A stretch of DNA of 64,000 bases, from NCBI GenBank assembly GCA_020746875.1, contig JAGTJL010000011.1:620001-684000 (forward strand), written 5' to 3'. Under the pieces are notes generated by a model. The model did no database searches. It was not told where the DNA came from and was given only the letters and a program-made list of their open reading frames with translations. Source of the stretch: Rhexocercosporidium sp. MPI-PUGE-AT-0058. Lineage: Eukaryota; Ascomycota; Leotiomycetes; Helotiales. Positions 23,270 through 33,815 of this stretch are shown piece after piece. The position numbers were made by a program, and so were the translations under genes. Position 1 is the first letter of the stretch. Every line of letters begins with the position of its first letter.

Positions 23270-23640
23270 TGAGGAATATTAAAATCGCCGACTTATGTTT
23301 TGAAATAATTCTTTCGATTGACTAATTCAAATATGGAACTTCGAGAAATATAGATTCTAATAATAAAATAGCCTCTTTATTCCCTAAATTTGAATCTCAT
23401 TAGTAAGAACTTTCAAGCATTAATAAAAGCAGAATTATATTGATTATATCTCAAGCTCGAATATATCACTAATACGAACAAAACTTTAAATATGTTATTT
23501 TTAAAAAAGATAAAAAGTGTAATATAATATTAATAATAGGATTTTATATATTAATTGCTATAATATACAATTAGGTACAAGGTATTATTAATACTAAAGG
23601 ATAGTATATAAAATATTAGAATTTGATCCCTCTATTTCCT
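23270..23640. other. AT-rich island
   Basis: An abrupt 370-bp stretch of TA-dense DNA with no open frame, resembling in composition the large AT-rich block at the right of the window. Probably an old repeat hit by RIP. Confidence 0.6.
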
Positions 23641-24061
23641 TTCAAAGCAACGATATCAACAATAGTAAATCAAGTAAGTAGCCCCTCTAGCACCTCTTGG
23701 CATATTTAGGCTTTTTGAACCCTATTGCAGTAGGCGGTTAATACTTTTAATGCTGCTGATATATGAAACATTGCGGCTGAATCCGAACGATGGCGTCCAG
23801 ATAGCCGATGCTTGTCCACCATTGGCAGTGCAAGAGCGCCTCAACATTGAATTAGCTTCGTACACCGGAACTCGCCGTTTTTATCTCCACTGGTCTCAGC
23901 CCTGGAGAAACCAGCTGAACGGTAACATCCTTCAGACCTGGGAACCTCCGTACTGTATCAAGGACACAAACCAGACGGCATTCGCACTTTTGGGTTTACA
24001 TTTTATTTACTTCCGGCTGGAAATCGCTCTATCCTACAACATTTACTGTCATTTTTTCACT

Positions 24062-24772
24062 ATGGCTGTCTTCAAATCTACTACCCTATATCTTCCCTTG
24101 CTCCTTGTGGGCATCTCTTATGCTCAGAAATCGAACCCATACTTGACTTATGTGGACATTTGTCCCTCCGCAACAATTGCGGCATCCAGCGCGTAAGTCT
24201 AGAATATGTCTTCTCAGACGAACTTGTTGCGAAGCAATTCTAATATATAATGCCAATATAGAAAGGTCCAACAATGTGAGCAGTCGGTGTACGGCGCAGT
24301 AATGGACCGTTCCGATTGCCTGCCCGTCCCCGTCGCATCTTGTGAGTGCGAGTGGTTCAATAGCTGGGTCTCGTAAGTAAACACTATTTCAAAATATTCT
24401 CCCGTGAATGGCTCTCTCTGGATCTTTTGTTTAGATCTTTTGTCTTGCTCGGAAAGTATCTGCAGCTAACATCCTCAATACAGAGTCTGCCTCCCAAATA
24501 TCTGCCCTAGCACTGGCTTGGCTGCCATACAATCGTCACAAGGACCTATCTATTGTTCCACTACTGGGACTGGCTCTGCAGCTGCTACAGGAGCAACCGT
24601 CACTCCTACATCAGGAGGATCAACACCAACAGAGACCGGATCTCAGGTAGCGGCTACTTCTCAAGCCGGGGCAACAACGACCGCAAAGGCAGGCGGAGTT
24701 GGGGCACTGATTGTTCCTATTGGTGGTGGTATACTTGCTGGAGCAGTTGGAATTGCGGCGCTTGCTTTGTAA
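24062..24772 (+). CDS. Secreted GPI-anchored Cys-rich/Ser-Thr-rich protein
   Basis: Three exons (24062-24192, 24262-24372, 24484-24772) joined by introns with GTAAGT donors and TATAG/TACAG acceptors give 176 residues in one frame. Residues 1-21 are a signal peptide (MAVFKSTTLYLPLLLVGISYA). The mature part has eight cysteines: DICPS, QQCEQ, SDCLP, SCECEW (two), VCLP, NICPS and IYCS. A Ser/Thr/Gly-rich stalk of about 60 residues follows, then a hydrophobic C-terminus (ALIVPIGGGILAGAVGIAALAL) preceded by small residues, as in GPI-attachment signals. By analogy it should sit on the cell surface or wall. The cysteine spacing does not clearly match CFEM, although eight cysteines and the layout recall it. 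The start was chosen because the signal peptide begins there, although the frame is open further upstream. Confidence 0.8.
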
Positions 24773-27716
24773 AAGAGTGATTCCTTCAGAATAGCATTTA
24801 ACTGTACCCTGTTAAAAACCAGCAACTCCGAACGATTCTGTATCTAAGCAAGCTCTTGCGATGTCATCATATCGTTCAGTGATTAGTGCGTAAGTTTAGG
24901 TTCATAGCACAGGAAAGTTTAAGTTACTGTGCCACAAAACCATTCTCTTTAACATTGCAACTTTTTCACCTCTTGAGATGTGCTACGCAAAAACAGCCAA
25001 ATTACTCGTCGTATAGTTGCTCTAGCCTTTCCTCGATTTCTGTATTGGCGCTCGGGTCGTTTCTCTAGGCGCCGCCCATGAGATTCTTCTCGCCAGGCTA
25101 CAGAATCTGTATCGAGAAGGGGCGGCCAGAACTCCTGGAATTGTTGTAATCTTGGAAAGAAGCGTTTATAAAGTTTCTTCGTCTCCAAGATAGTTCCAAT
25201 TTTTGTCAAAGTCGATTCCTCTTCCCTACGCGTTGCAGATAGCGACATGGTGGACGGTGAGGGCTTCGGCTTCCCACATACATTTCCGATCGTCTTGTCG
25301 CCGAACACCACGACAGCAAGGATAGTAACAGCGGTGTAGCCGATGGCGTAAGACTCCAGCTCGCTACCGACCTTCCAAGGTCAGCCTCCCCTTGCCACAG
25401 GTCTGTCACACACTAAGCCAGCCTTATATGAGTGAATGCCGAGATTATATAAGGGAGCGCGAGTTATCATGTTCTTAATGTTACAAAGGAGGCAGAAGAG
25501 GATAAAATTAAAATGTTTTAGTCGACGACGACAAAGCAAAGGCTCTAGCTTCCCAAGGCTCTTAGGTTTGCTTTGTTCGTTTTCCCTTGTTTTTTATGCT
25601 CGCTTATTTTAAGCACAATTGAAAAAGTTCAGTTCATACTGTTCATGTTACACAATGAAGATGTGAATGAGAAGCGCCAGAATCCGCTGTGCACTTCCCG
25701 AAAAATGCCGGAAGTCACGGTTCGGTGTCAAAGTATCCCCAATGCCAAGCATGCTATGGCAAATATAAGACTCGCAAATATCATCCGATAGAGCTACGCG
25801 TAGACGGTATAAGAGAGACGCTTAACCTTACGCACCATGAATACTCGTATCATTCCTATCAGACACGATCCAAGCAGTACTAAAACATGGTCTACACAAT
25901 CGAAACAAAACCGTACAAAAAGCAAACTTCTATTCTAACCAAAGGCAACCATCTAGTCTTGACATCGAACAGTACAGTGTTTTCTCTTGCGAGATCCCGT
26001 ATTTTTTTTCTACCTTCTCCAAATGAAATGGCAACATGAATGCGCTCGAGACGCCCGATACAAATCTATTTTGTGGTTCCAACCGAACATGTCCTTGCAG
26101 ACCAGAAGTATATTTTTATGTGCTGACCAAAGAAATAACAGTTGTTGTGAGAAACAAGTCGAATGAAGAGAAGAAGCGCGTGCGCTGTTAACGTCGATGT
26201 CGAGGGAAACAAGTCGTTATCGAGGCTGCGGTAGCATTTGAAGACGCTATTCGGAGAGTTTGGAAAGGGACGGAGATCAAAGGGGCCGTTCGAAAAGATT
26301 CGAGGGGTAGGAGATCTCGCCCAGGAGACCTATTCTTTTCGCATTGTTGTGAAGTGACAGCTGCTCATCGGCCTTTGCCCCAGACTGCAACGACTTGTCA
26401 GCAAGCGTTCTCCGGCAGGTGCCTGGACTGGAAAAAATTGTAGACTCACAAGGGTCTGGATGGGCAATCTCTACGGGCTTCTCAGGAGGTTTGTCGTCGA
26501 CGGACATGTCCTGCATATTTCGAGGAGTGGGTATGGGCTCGAGAGCGCGACCGTTTTTCTGCGGATTGGACTGAGGCGCAGACAGAGTTGAGATGCAAAG
26601 AGATATCAACCTTGCAGATTGAACGCAGGAAACAGGGAGCAATATGAATGCAGGAAACAGAGAGCAATATGAAGAGGTATTACGGAAAGGGGCGAAAACA
26701 AACTGTTTGTTGAACGAGAGTTGTCCTCAAATTTGTGATACATCCCTCGCCCAGGTGCGAACCGGGCGCAGCCCGATTGGCTTGGCGTAAATTACCTGAG
26801 GAAAGCAAATAATTCACCTTGCCGGGGGATCCCTCCTCGTCGACCAACAATACTGAATTGCCTTGGCTGGGAAGAGGCACGTCGACTCGGGAGGGTTTGA
26901 TGGTTGAATGGGATATAAATGGAATTTGAAGCTCCCTATCTGGATTCACGATGTGGATATTGGCCAGAAAGACTAGTAGGGACTGTTGACCCGCTTCCAT
27001 GCATGCATGCAGCATCGCGTGCAGCCTCCAGACTCTCCGCAGACTCTCCCCCGCTGTCTTGGCATACATACATACATACATACATACGTGTTTCGTCTCC
27101 AAAGGCACTAGTCGGCCTTGCTGCCGTCTGTTTTGTTTGCCTTTGCTTTGCCTCATGTTCGTCTTTCTCCTTCTTTCTCCTGCTCCACCTCCTCCTCCGC
27201 CTCCTTCCAGTAGAGTGCAAGAAAGCTTCACGCTGCCAAGGCACATCTAACTACAAAAAGTCAAGCGTCTGTTCGATCTGGCTAGACTTCCCTTGGCGTG
27301 TGTAGACTTTTTGCATCCTACGAGGCCTGCAGTTTTAGGCTCACCGCCTTGTTCTGCCCACACAAAGTCTTACGGCAGAAAAAAGGGTGGGCGAGTAGCC
27401 TCCAATCGACCACTTCCTACCCGACCCCACCCACAGCCTCCAGCCTCCTAAGGGTTCTGAGCCAGACATTCGTTCTCATTGGATTTCAAGGTCATTCTGC
27501 AGCATGCCTAGCTGCTTTTTGATTCGAATCCGCCTAGTCACTCAGTGCACTCCTCCATCCCGTGATCTTGCAAACGCCTCGAATTAGGCGAGTCAAATCA
27601 GCATACTGTATAAGAGATCGCAGGTTGAAAAAACTCTAGGACCCAGACCAGCGGTGAATGACCCTTGACCGCCACCTCGAATCCAAACATCCACGCTTGC
27701 CTCCAGATTCGCAGTT
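24773..27716. other. Intergenic, one weak small-gene candidate
   Basis: The only candidate is a minus-strand frame near 26,277-26,642 with a good GTGAGT ... GCTGAC ... TTGCAG intron (26385-26449). Splicing it gives a very short protein, so I do not annotate it as a gene. A CATA microsatellite lies at 27063-27087. Nothing else recognised. Confidence 0.5.
27063..27087. repeat. (CATA)n microsatellite
   Basis: Six tandem CATA units. Confidence 0.9.
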
Positions 27717-30714
27717 ATGAGTACCTTTGTCGCCCCATCATCGTCTCCTGGTAATCATCCAAGAAAAAACTGTGGAACAAACTACCCGAAGTCTCTGGTA
27801 TTTGCTCCCGCTCCCGTCGTGGATTCGTACCGACGGAAATCATCACTAAACCCGAGACCAACTATCAATACTGAGCAGTCGAGCCTCATAACACTGAAAA
27901 ACTGGCGACCACTGGAAGCATGGTCGTTTTGGACCAACCTGCGATGCAAGACAACAGCCGTTACAGCCAATGTTATGTCGATCAAGTCGCTACTGCCCTT
28001 CTTCAAGATGGGCATCTGATATGGAGCCAGAGTCCTAGGCTATACATCATCCTTCAAGACATCGGCATGCTATCACTGCTTGACAAATTGAATAGAGCGG
28101 GCGTCAATGATTTGTGGCTCCCAATTACTTCGGAGTCCATACTCGACGAAATACTCATCCCAGAAGACGTACGGCCTCAGTTCATCCAGGCTCAACAACT
28201 GGTTTGTGGCCGACCCGCAGATTTCTATCTCGGGCATGCAAGCAGCCATGGCCACTTTACACCTGAAAGTCACCCTCCATTCCAATCTCTTCGATATATC
28301 GGAAAAGGCTCGCTCGGTATTGTGGAGAAAGTATTGTGCGACACCGATGGCCAGGTTTATGCCAGGAAGAGCATTCGGCGTACAAGTTGTGTCTCGATCA
28401 ATAAGAATCGTGTTCAGGCATTTCAACGCGAGCTACATGCATTAAGTCGGATTAGGCACAGGCATTGTGTCGAAATTGTAGGGACGCATTTTTTCATAGC
28501 TGCTCATCCCTCCTTTCCATCGAGTGCAGCTGCCCATAGTCACGTGGTGGCATTCTATCTCCCATCCGCCATCCGGTTTATCCTGTCTTCGAATTCCAAC
28601 ACCTTATCCGTGCTCACGAGTCGTGAAGTACAGCTGACATGAAAACTAGGCTGGAAGCTATACTACCTCACGCCATTTAGTCCTAGTCATGTCTCCAATC
28701 GCCGATTCAGACCTCAAGAACTATCTCTTCGAAGCCGGTCATTCTCTAGAACCTAATATATTGTTTCCAATAAGACATTGGTTCGGATGTCTCGCTACAG
28801 CGGTTCGCTACCTGCACCTGAATCGAATCAGACATCGCGATATAAAACCGGCCAATATCTTAGTGCATCAACAACAGGTTTTGCTAGTGGATTTCGGACT
28901 TGCTTGGGATTGGAAGGATGCCAAAAGTTCTACCACATCAACCTTCGGCGAATTCACTCGACCCTATGCAGCCCCCGAGGTTATAATGAGCAAGAAACGC
29001 GACTCTTCTTCCGACATCTGGAGCCTCGGGTGTGTATTCTTCGAAATGGCCACTGTACTCAAGCGGAAGCCTGTTTCCGAGTTACGAAACTTCTTTCAGG
29101 AGCGAGCGGATTCTGAATACTTCTTCAACAATGAGTCCGGGATCGTTGCTTGGGCCAAGGAAATGGCTGACCTGTCAAGCTTCGATAATGCACCATTCTC
29201 TTGGTCTTGTAAAATGCTCAACCCAAATCGAAAAGAGAGACCGTCAGCTGCAACTCTCGTCGAACTCATCAACGGCCATAAATCCGCGACTGAACCAAGC
29301 CCCTATTTTGGAAGATGTTGTCAGACGCCCGATGAAGCTCTCATCAAGACCTCTGTCTGCGGAGGCTGTAACAAAGGGGTGAGTAGCGTAGAAGCTACCT
29401 TTCCCCAGAAACGTATTATTACTGACTATTCTGTAAGGGATTGCCTGGTGCTACAATATGCCCTCAGTGCAAGCACATTTATAGCTCTCGCCATCTCTGT
29501 CGTAGTCTCGTATCTTCAGCCGGAAGTTGGCCTGTGCCACGCATCATGTCTTCTTTCTTTCCGAATTTAATGATTGGACATCTTACGAACACATATCTGA
29601 ATGGTTTCACCAAATCAATCGTCTCGAATAACCAATGGGAATCCCAAGATGTGGACGTCACACTATCGTGCATCCCACGTCGACCACTGCCTCTAACTCT
29701 GCGGAAGTTCTCGCCCTCATGCGATCTTATGTCGCTCCAGGGAGACCCTGGTACAACCATAGACTTCAGAAGCACCCTGCCTCTTGGTCTGCATGATGTC
29801 GATATCAAAGTAATGGCTGAAACTTTCAACAATTATCTCGATGACATTGTGGACAACCACTTAGTAGAATGCACGCCATTTCTACTGCAATATTGCGCGG
29901 GTGATCAGTCTAGCCGAGTCTTGTACCGCATGTTTGGATGGTTTCATGCCCATAAAGATGATGTGAGCATGCTCTGGCCCAATGTTGTTTAGTAGAGATT
30001 GTTGACTTTATCAGATGCCCAAACGCGAAGTCGTCACTATGCGCAGTGCCATCAAGCTCATCGCCAGTCACAGGGTTATATCGCAAGCACTACTATTAGA
30101 CGAGCTACCTGAGTCATTTAAAGAAGACGCATTCGGGAGTCAGACTAAGCCGCATCGCTACAGCGATTGGCACCGTCAATCACCCTTACTTCTCAATCTC
30201 CAAGTCAAAGTGGCCTTCCACAAGCTCCAATGCAAAATACTGAAGCAAGTACTCACCGGCCTCGGGCTCCTAAACACCTCCCCGAAGTCATGGGAGTCCT
30301 GCCTCTTCATCTCCATGTGTCTAGCTTTCCTGATTGAACGTGTGGAAATCGCAAATTTGGAAAACGTACGGCTCTCGCTAGGCTCGGGAAGATCGACGGA
30401 AGCCCAGGCCGCTATGATCAAAGAATTGCATGACTATAGGCGCGACGTAGAGGATATCGTGTTCTGCCGCATATACCGCCCAATAAGCACCAACATGCGG
30501 AGCCGGGGAACTGCTCGCACCTCGTCGGGGTCGGTACTAGTCGCGAGACTTAGAGAGTTGCAGCGGGTATTTAGTAAGTCTTCAAATCGCGACTGGAGGC
30601 AAGACCATCTTACTAACCGACCATCTGCAGACAGTGAAACCTGCCAAAGTGGAGGACCTCAACCTCGACCTCAATACTCTTCTCGACTTGTACTTTCGCT
30701 CTTGGACCTCGTAG
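27717..30714 (+). CDS. Protein kinase with zinc-knuckle and long helical C-terminus
   Basis: My model has six exons (27717-27750, 27879-28477, 28650-29378, 29438-29962, 30015-30566, 30631-30714) and 840 residues, all phases consistent. Kinase domain, about residues 140-440: GKGSLGIVEKV loop, YARKSI lysine, FQRELHALSRIRH, AGSYTTSRHLVLVMSPIADSDL, HRDIKPANIL, DFGLAWDW, YAAPEV, DIWSLGCVFFEMA; all catalytic residues are present. Next a CGGC ... CPQC pair spans the intron at 29379-29437 (GTGAGT, CTGAC branch), forming a likely zinc knuckle. The C-terminal ~400 residues include LDDIVDNHLVECTPFLL and SWESCLFISMCLAFLIERVE, a helical region of a kind I associate with uncharacterised fungal regulators. 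The intron at 29963-30014 removes the MLWPNVV stop. The first and third introns and the last donor (30567 or 30574) are less certain. Substrate unknown. Confidence 0.75.
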
Positions 30715-32120
30715 GTCATATGTAAAATTTTCTATGGCTGCACAATCCGGTTCATGGATATTATTCAGTTCTTGTCTTACCAGTTGAATATTCCGATGTA
30801 AAATCTTAGTGTACTTCGCATACATGTATTTATTCTTTAGTGCTGATGGCGCGATCATATGATGGTTTTTGAGCACAAAACATAGACAGGTCCTTAATAC
30901 ACATAATATTTTGCTCGTTTACTCGTTATTCCATGGAAATGTTTCCTAGATTGACTTTTGATGGGGTGTTATGGAGGTTTCTTGATCATGAGTCCCGTCT
31001 TGATTGAGTACCCAAGAAATGCTAGTAGCGATGATTTCTATCTCTTGATACCCAGAAAGGTCTCGCAGCGAAGGTAAAGTCTTTGTTTTAAAAAAAAGAA
31101 AGAAAAAAAGAAGAAGAAGAACAGCTAAAGTAGTCTGCGGTGGGATTTAGCGAGGTAGGATGTAACCCTTTAAGTTACTTGATGAGCAAAGATATTGTTT
31201 CCAGGCATGTGCAGGAAAAGCCAGTTTTGAAAGCGGCTGTAGTGCAGAAGCTTGGTGCTGCTGCTGCTGAGATGAGAAACTCGATCAACGCTTTTGGCTG
31301 TAACGGAATTTAAGGTTAGTTGTAAAGAAGAGTTATAGTAAAGAAGATATAAAGGTGGCCATAACCAGCCATCTTCTTGCCGTTGCTATTCTTCAGATCT
31401 GCCAAAGCAACCTCCCCCGGTCCCCATTTGTCCGAAAGAGGGATGTTAGGGATGGCTCTGTCATAGTGTTTGATGCTTAGTTTGTGGCCTTTGAGGGGCT
31501 TTGGGTTAAGTGTTGAAGATTTCCGTGACTAGGTTTATCTGTGACTGGGGAGCACAAGCAGTTGATCTGTGACGGTGCGATTCGCTTCATGATATCTCGC
31601 TCGAGGAACCACCCCAAGCACTCTCGCAGTGATGTGTCGATTTCTCGTTGACTGACAATCTTGAATTTGTGGAATGAAGTAGACAACAGTTTTCAGAATC
31701 CTTTTGCATTCATTTTGTGACCATCATAACTAGCAAGTGGTTTGAACTCGCATCCTAAGTAAGAACCATGAGAGGATCTAATTTATAAAAAATCGGGAAA
31801 TTTGTAGAAGAAGCATTTCTCCTCAGGCTAGAAACAATGGAAACGGCGGAGGAGATGAACAGAGTTTTCTATGGGTATTTCAGTTATACGAATGAGCATT
31901 TTAGTACATCGAGAATTTATAATGAGCTTTCAAATGCTGAGCGACGCCTAAAGTGAAGCACCTCAGATCGCTCGCTCACGCCTGTCCGCCTACCCTTTGG
32001 AACTTGAATGCGGTCGTTTGTGCTGAAGCTCCACATCTGAATTGAAAATCTATTTGATCTATTCGATACGTATATGCCATATACAAACTGTACACCACTC
32101 ACAATCTCTTGGCCACCTCC
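30715..32120. other. Intergenic, no gene recognised
   Basis: Contains an A/G-rich run near 31,090-31,125. No frame carries a motif. It separates the ends of two convergent genes, so both 3' UTRs should lie here. Confidence 0.6.
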
Positions 32121-32871
32121 TTATTCCTCCAAGTCACCAGGTGTTGGCTCGCTACTGATTCCTTGCAGCACCTTCTTGTCACCAGCTTTCCCCTCCGCCA
32201 ACTTCAGGACCTCAATCAACCGCTTCGCCCCAGCAGGCCACACGTTCGCTGCAACCCCAGCCTCCACCTGCCCCCTCAAAATCTGCGCCGCTGAAATCTT
32301 CTTGCCATAAAACTCAGCATTGGCATCAGCCCTCTCCTTGATCACCGTACCATCGACCGTCAATCCACCATAAAGACCCCTAGACTTGGTATACGTCCAC
32401 ACCGGCTTCAAGTCATGCTTATCACCATTCCAGCCCGCAGGTCCAGCAGCAAGAGCCACACCCCCACCAAGGTTCATCTCGGGCTTGGAATATGCTTCGA
32501 CCGCGGCATCCGTATTAAGTACACAGACGCAGTCATACATGTCCACTCCCCAGACTATTCCGACGCCGCCTGATCGTACCGAAAAGGCCGAGGGAGGTGA
32601 CCAAGTGCCGTCTGGAAGTCGCGCGACCACGATACCTGAGCCGCCTGAGCCTGCGACCCACATTCCACCTCGGATGGCGGAGAAGATCGCAATGCCTTTT
32701 GCGTTCGTGATTGCTTCTTTGGGGATTTTGCCTTTGCCTGCCATGCTCTTAGTTTTGATTTTGGAGGATTGGAAGACATCTGTGGGGGTTACACTTACTG
32801 ACAAAGCCATTGAGTATCTGCGCAGCCTTGTCGCTTTCTTTATCGATAGTCGAAGATGTGAATAACCCCAT
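32121..32871 (-). CDS. Ysc84/SYLF-domain lipid- and actin-associated protein
   Basis: The ATG at 32871-32869 opens MGLFTSSTIDKESDKAAQILNGFV, the usual Ysc84-family N-terminus. The main exon (32779 to 32121) gives KGKIPKEAITNAKGIAIFS, SGGSGIVVARLPDGTWSPPS, VWGVDMYDCVCVLNT, MNLGGGVALAAGP, YTKSRGLYGGLTVDG, and a short charged tail ending GDLEE. SYLF/Ysc84 domains bind phosphoinositides and actin at endocytic sites; no SH3 domain follows, as is common for short fungal forms. The two parts are in different frames. They join only if 19 nt (32798-32780, GTAAGT ... CCACAG) are removed, giving 243 residues. That is far below normal intron size, so either a micro-intron, a decayed intron, or an indel is present (see findings). 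The domain itself is intact. Confidence 0.8.
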
Positions 32872-33815
32872 TGCAATAGATTTGAGTGGCTCGAGAAAAA
32901 ATTGTGGACAAAGCTGATTGAACAACTCGGGATCAAGGTGGATAATGATGAGCTTGCTGAAGACTGTGAAGTGAACTTGTGGGTTTCTTGTGTAGGTATG
33001 GAAAGTAGAATGAGGAACTATCAACTTAAGAAATTACAGGTCTTATATCTATCATGAACTAGAATTAGGTAGCCATTATCAACAATTATTCCAAATGTTT
33101 GTGGCTTCAATGTTGACAAGGTCGGACAATGTTACCCCTGCTATCCGAGCTGCAGCATAGCCGAGTGATGGTTGTGGCTGCAAACACTAGCGCATCATTC
33201 TGCCATCAGGTTACTAAGAACCAGTCGCATTCGCTGCCGAAATGACCTAGTCAACGGTTGATTTTTATAGGGTGCAGGAACGAGTTGTATTAGGTGTTTT
33301 GGCTGTCCAGGTAAGCCCGCGCCACCCTCGCTTGGTGCTTGTTGTCAGACCGATGTTCCAAAATTCTGCACCATGTAATGTCGGATCGAATAGTGACAAA
33401 TTTTAAGACAATAATATGACGATCGAGTGTTTGTTGTTATGCATATCAAGTGCTCCACCGTAAAATGGATTTAGGTCTCATCTAATTCCTGATAGCCTGG
33501 AAAACTGTTATGTATGTTGTATCGTTTTCGTTAAGCGAACCTTAGCCTCTGTGGAACCTGCTTAAGATTTGGCTATGATTTTGGGAACTGAATGAACGGC
33601 CCCCCAGAAATCCAAGAATAGAATGAGCATCAATAGATAATCAAGCCGTCCATGTTATATAAAAATATTCTGTGCTCATGAGGCTAGAAAAACACAAAAA
33701 TGGAAGTCATCTGCCCGGGCAACCGGGGCCTTCCCGCCAGATATGGCCCTATCAATTTAATTTACATCTACATTCTTCATTATTTTCCTGAACTGAATCC
33801 CAGAATGACTCCGTG
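32872..33815. other. Intergenic, no gene recognised
   Basis: The right-hand neighbour, the MFS relic, is on the same strand, so this should hold the Ysc84 promoter and the former MFS 3' region. No motif seen. Confidence 0.6.

Larger units (their letters stand above)
19577..24061. other. Intergenic, worn repeats only
   Basis: No convincing gene. It contains a degenerate tandem duplication (20528-20745), a fragment resembling the Clr5 gene (21290-21335) and an AT-rich island (23270-23640). Sequence from 21,400 to 23,250 looks like mutated coding or mobile DNA, but I cannot name it. Confidence 0.5.

Noticed and set aside
26745..26790. tRNA-like GGTTCGCACC on the minus strand
   Set aside because: The T-loop lacks the invariant A after TTCG and no upstream acceptor or D-arm partner is present.
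26680..27305. Overlapping frames on both strands, up to 188 codons
   Set aside because: They contain microsatellite translations and Gly/Pro/Arg runs without any domain or splice support.
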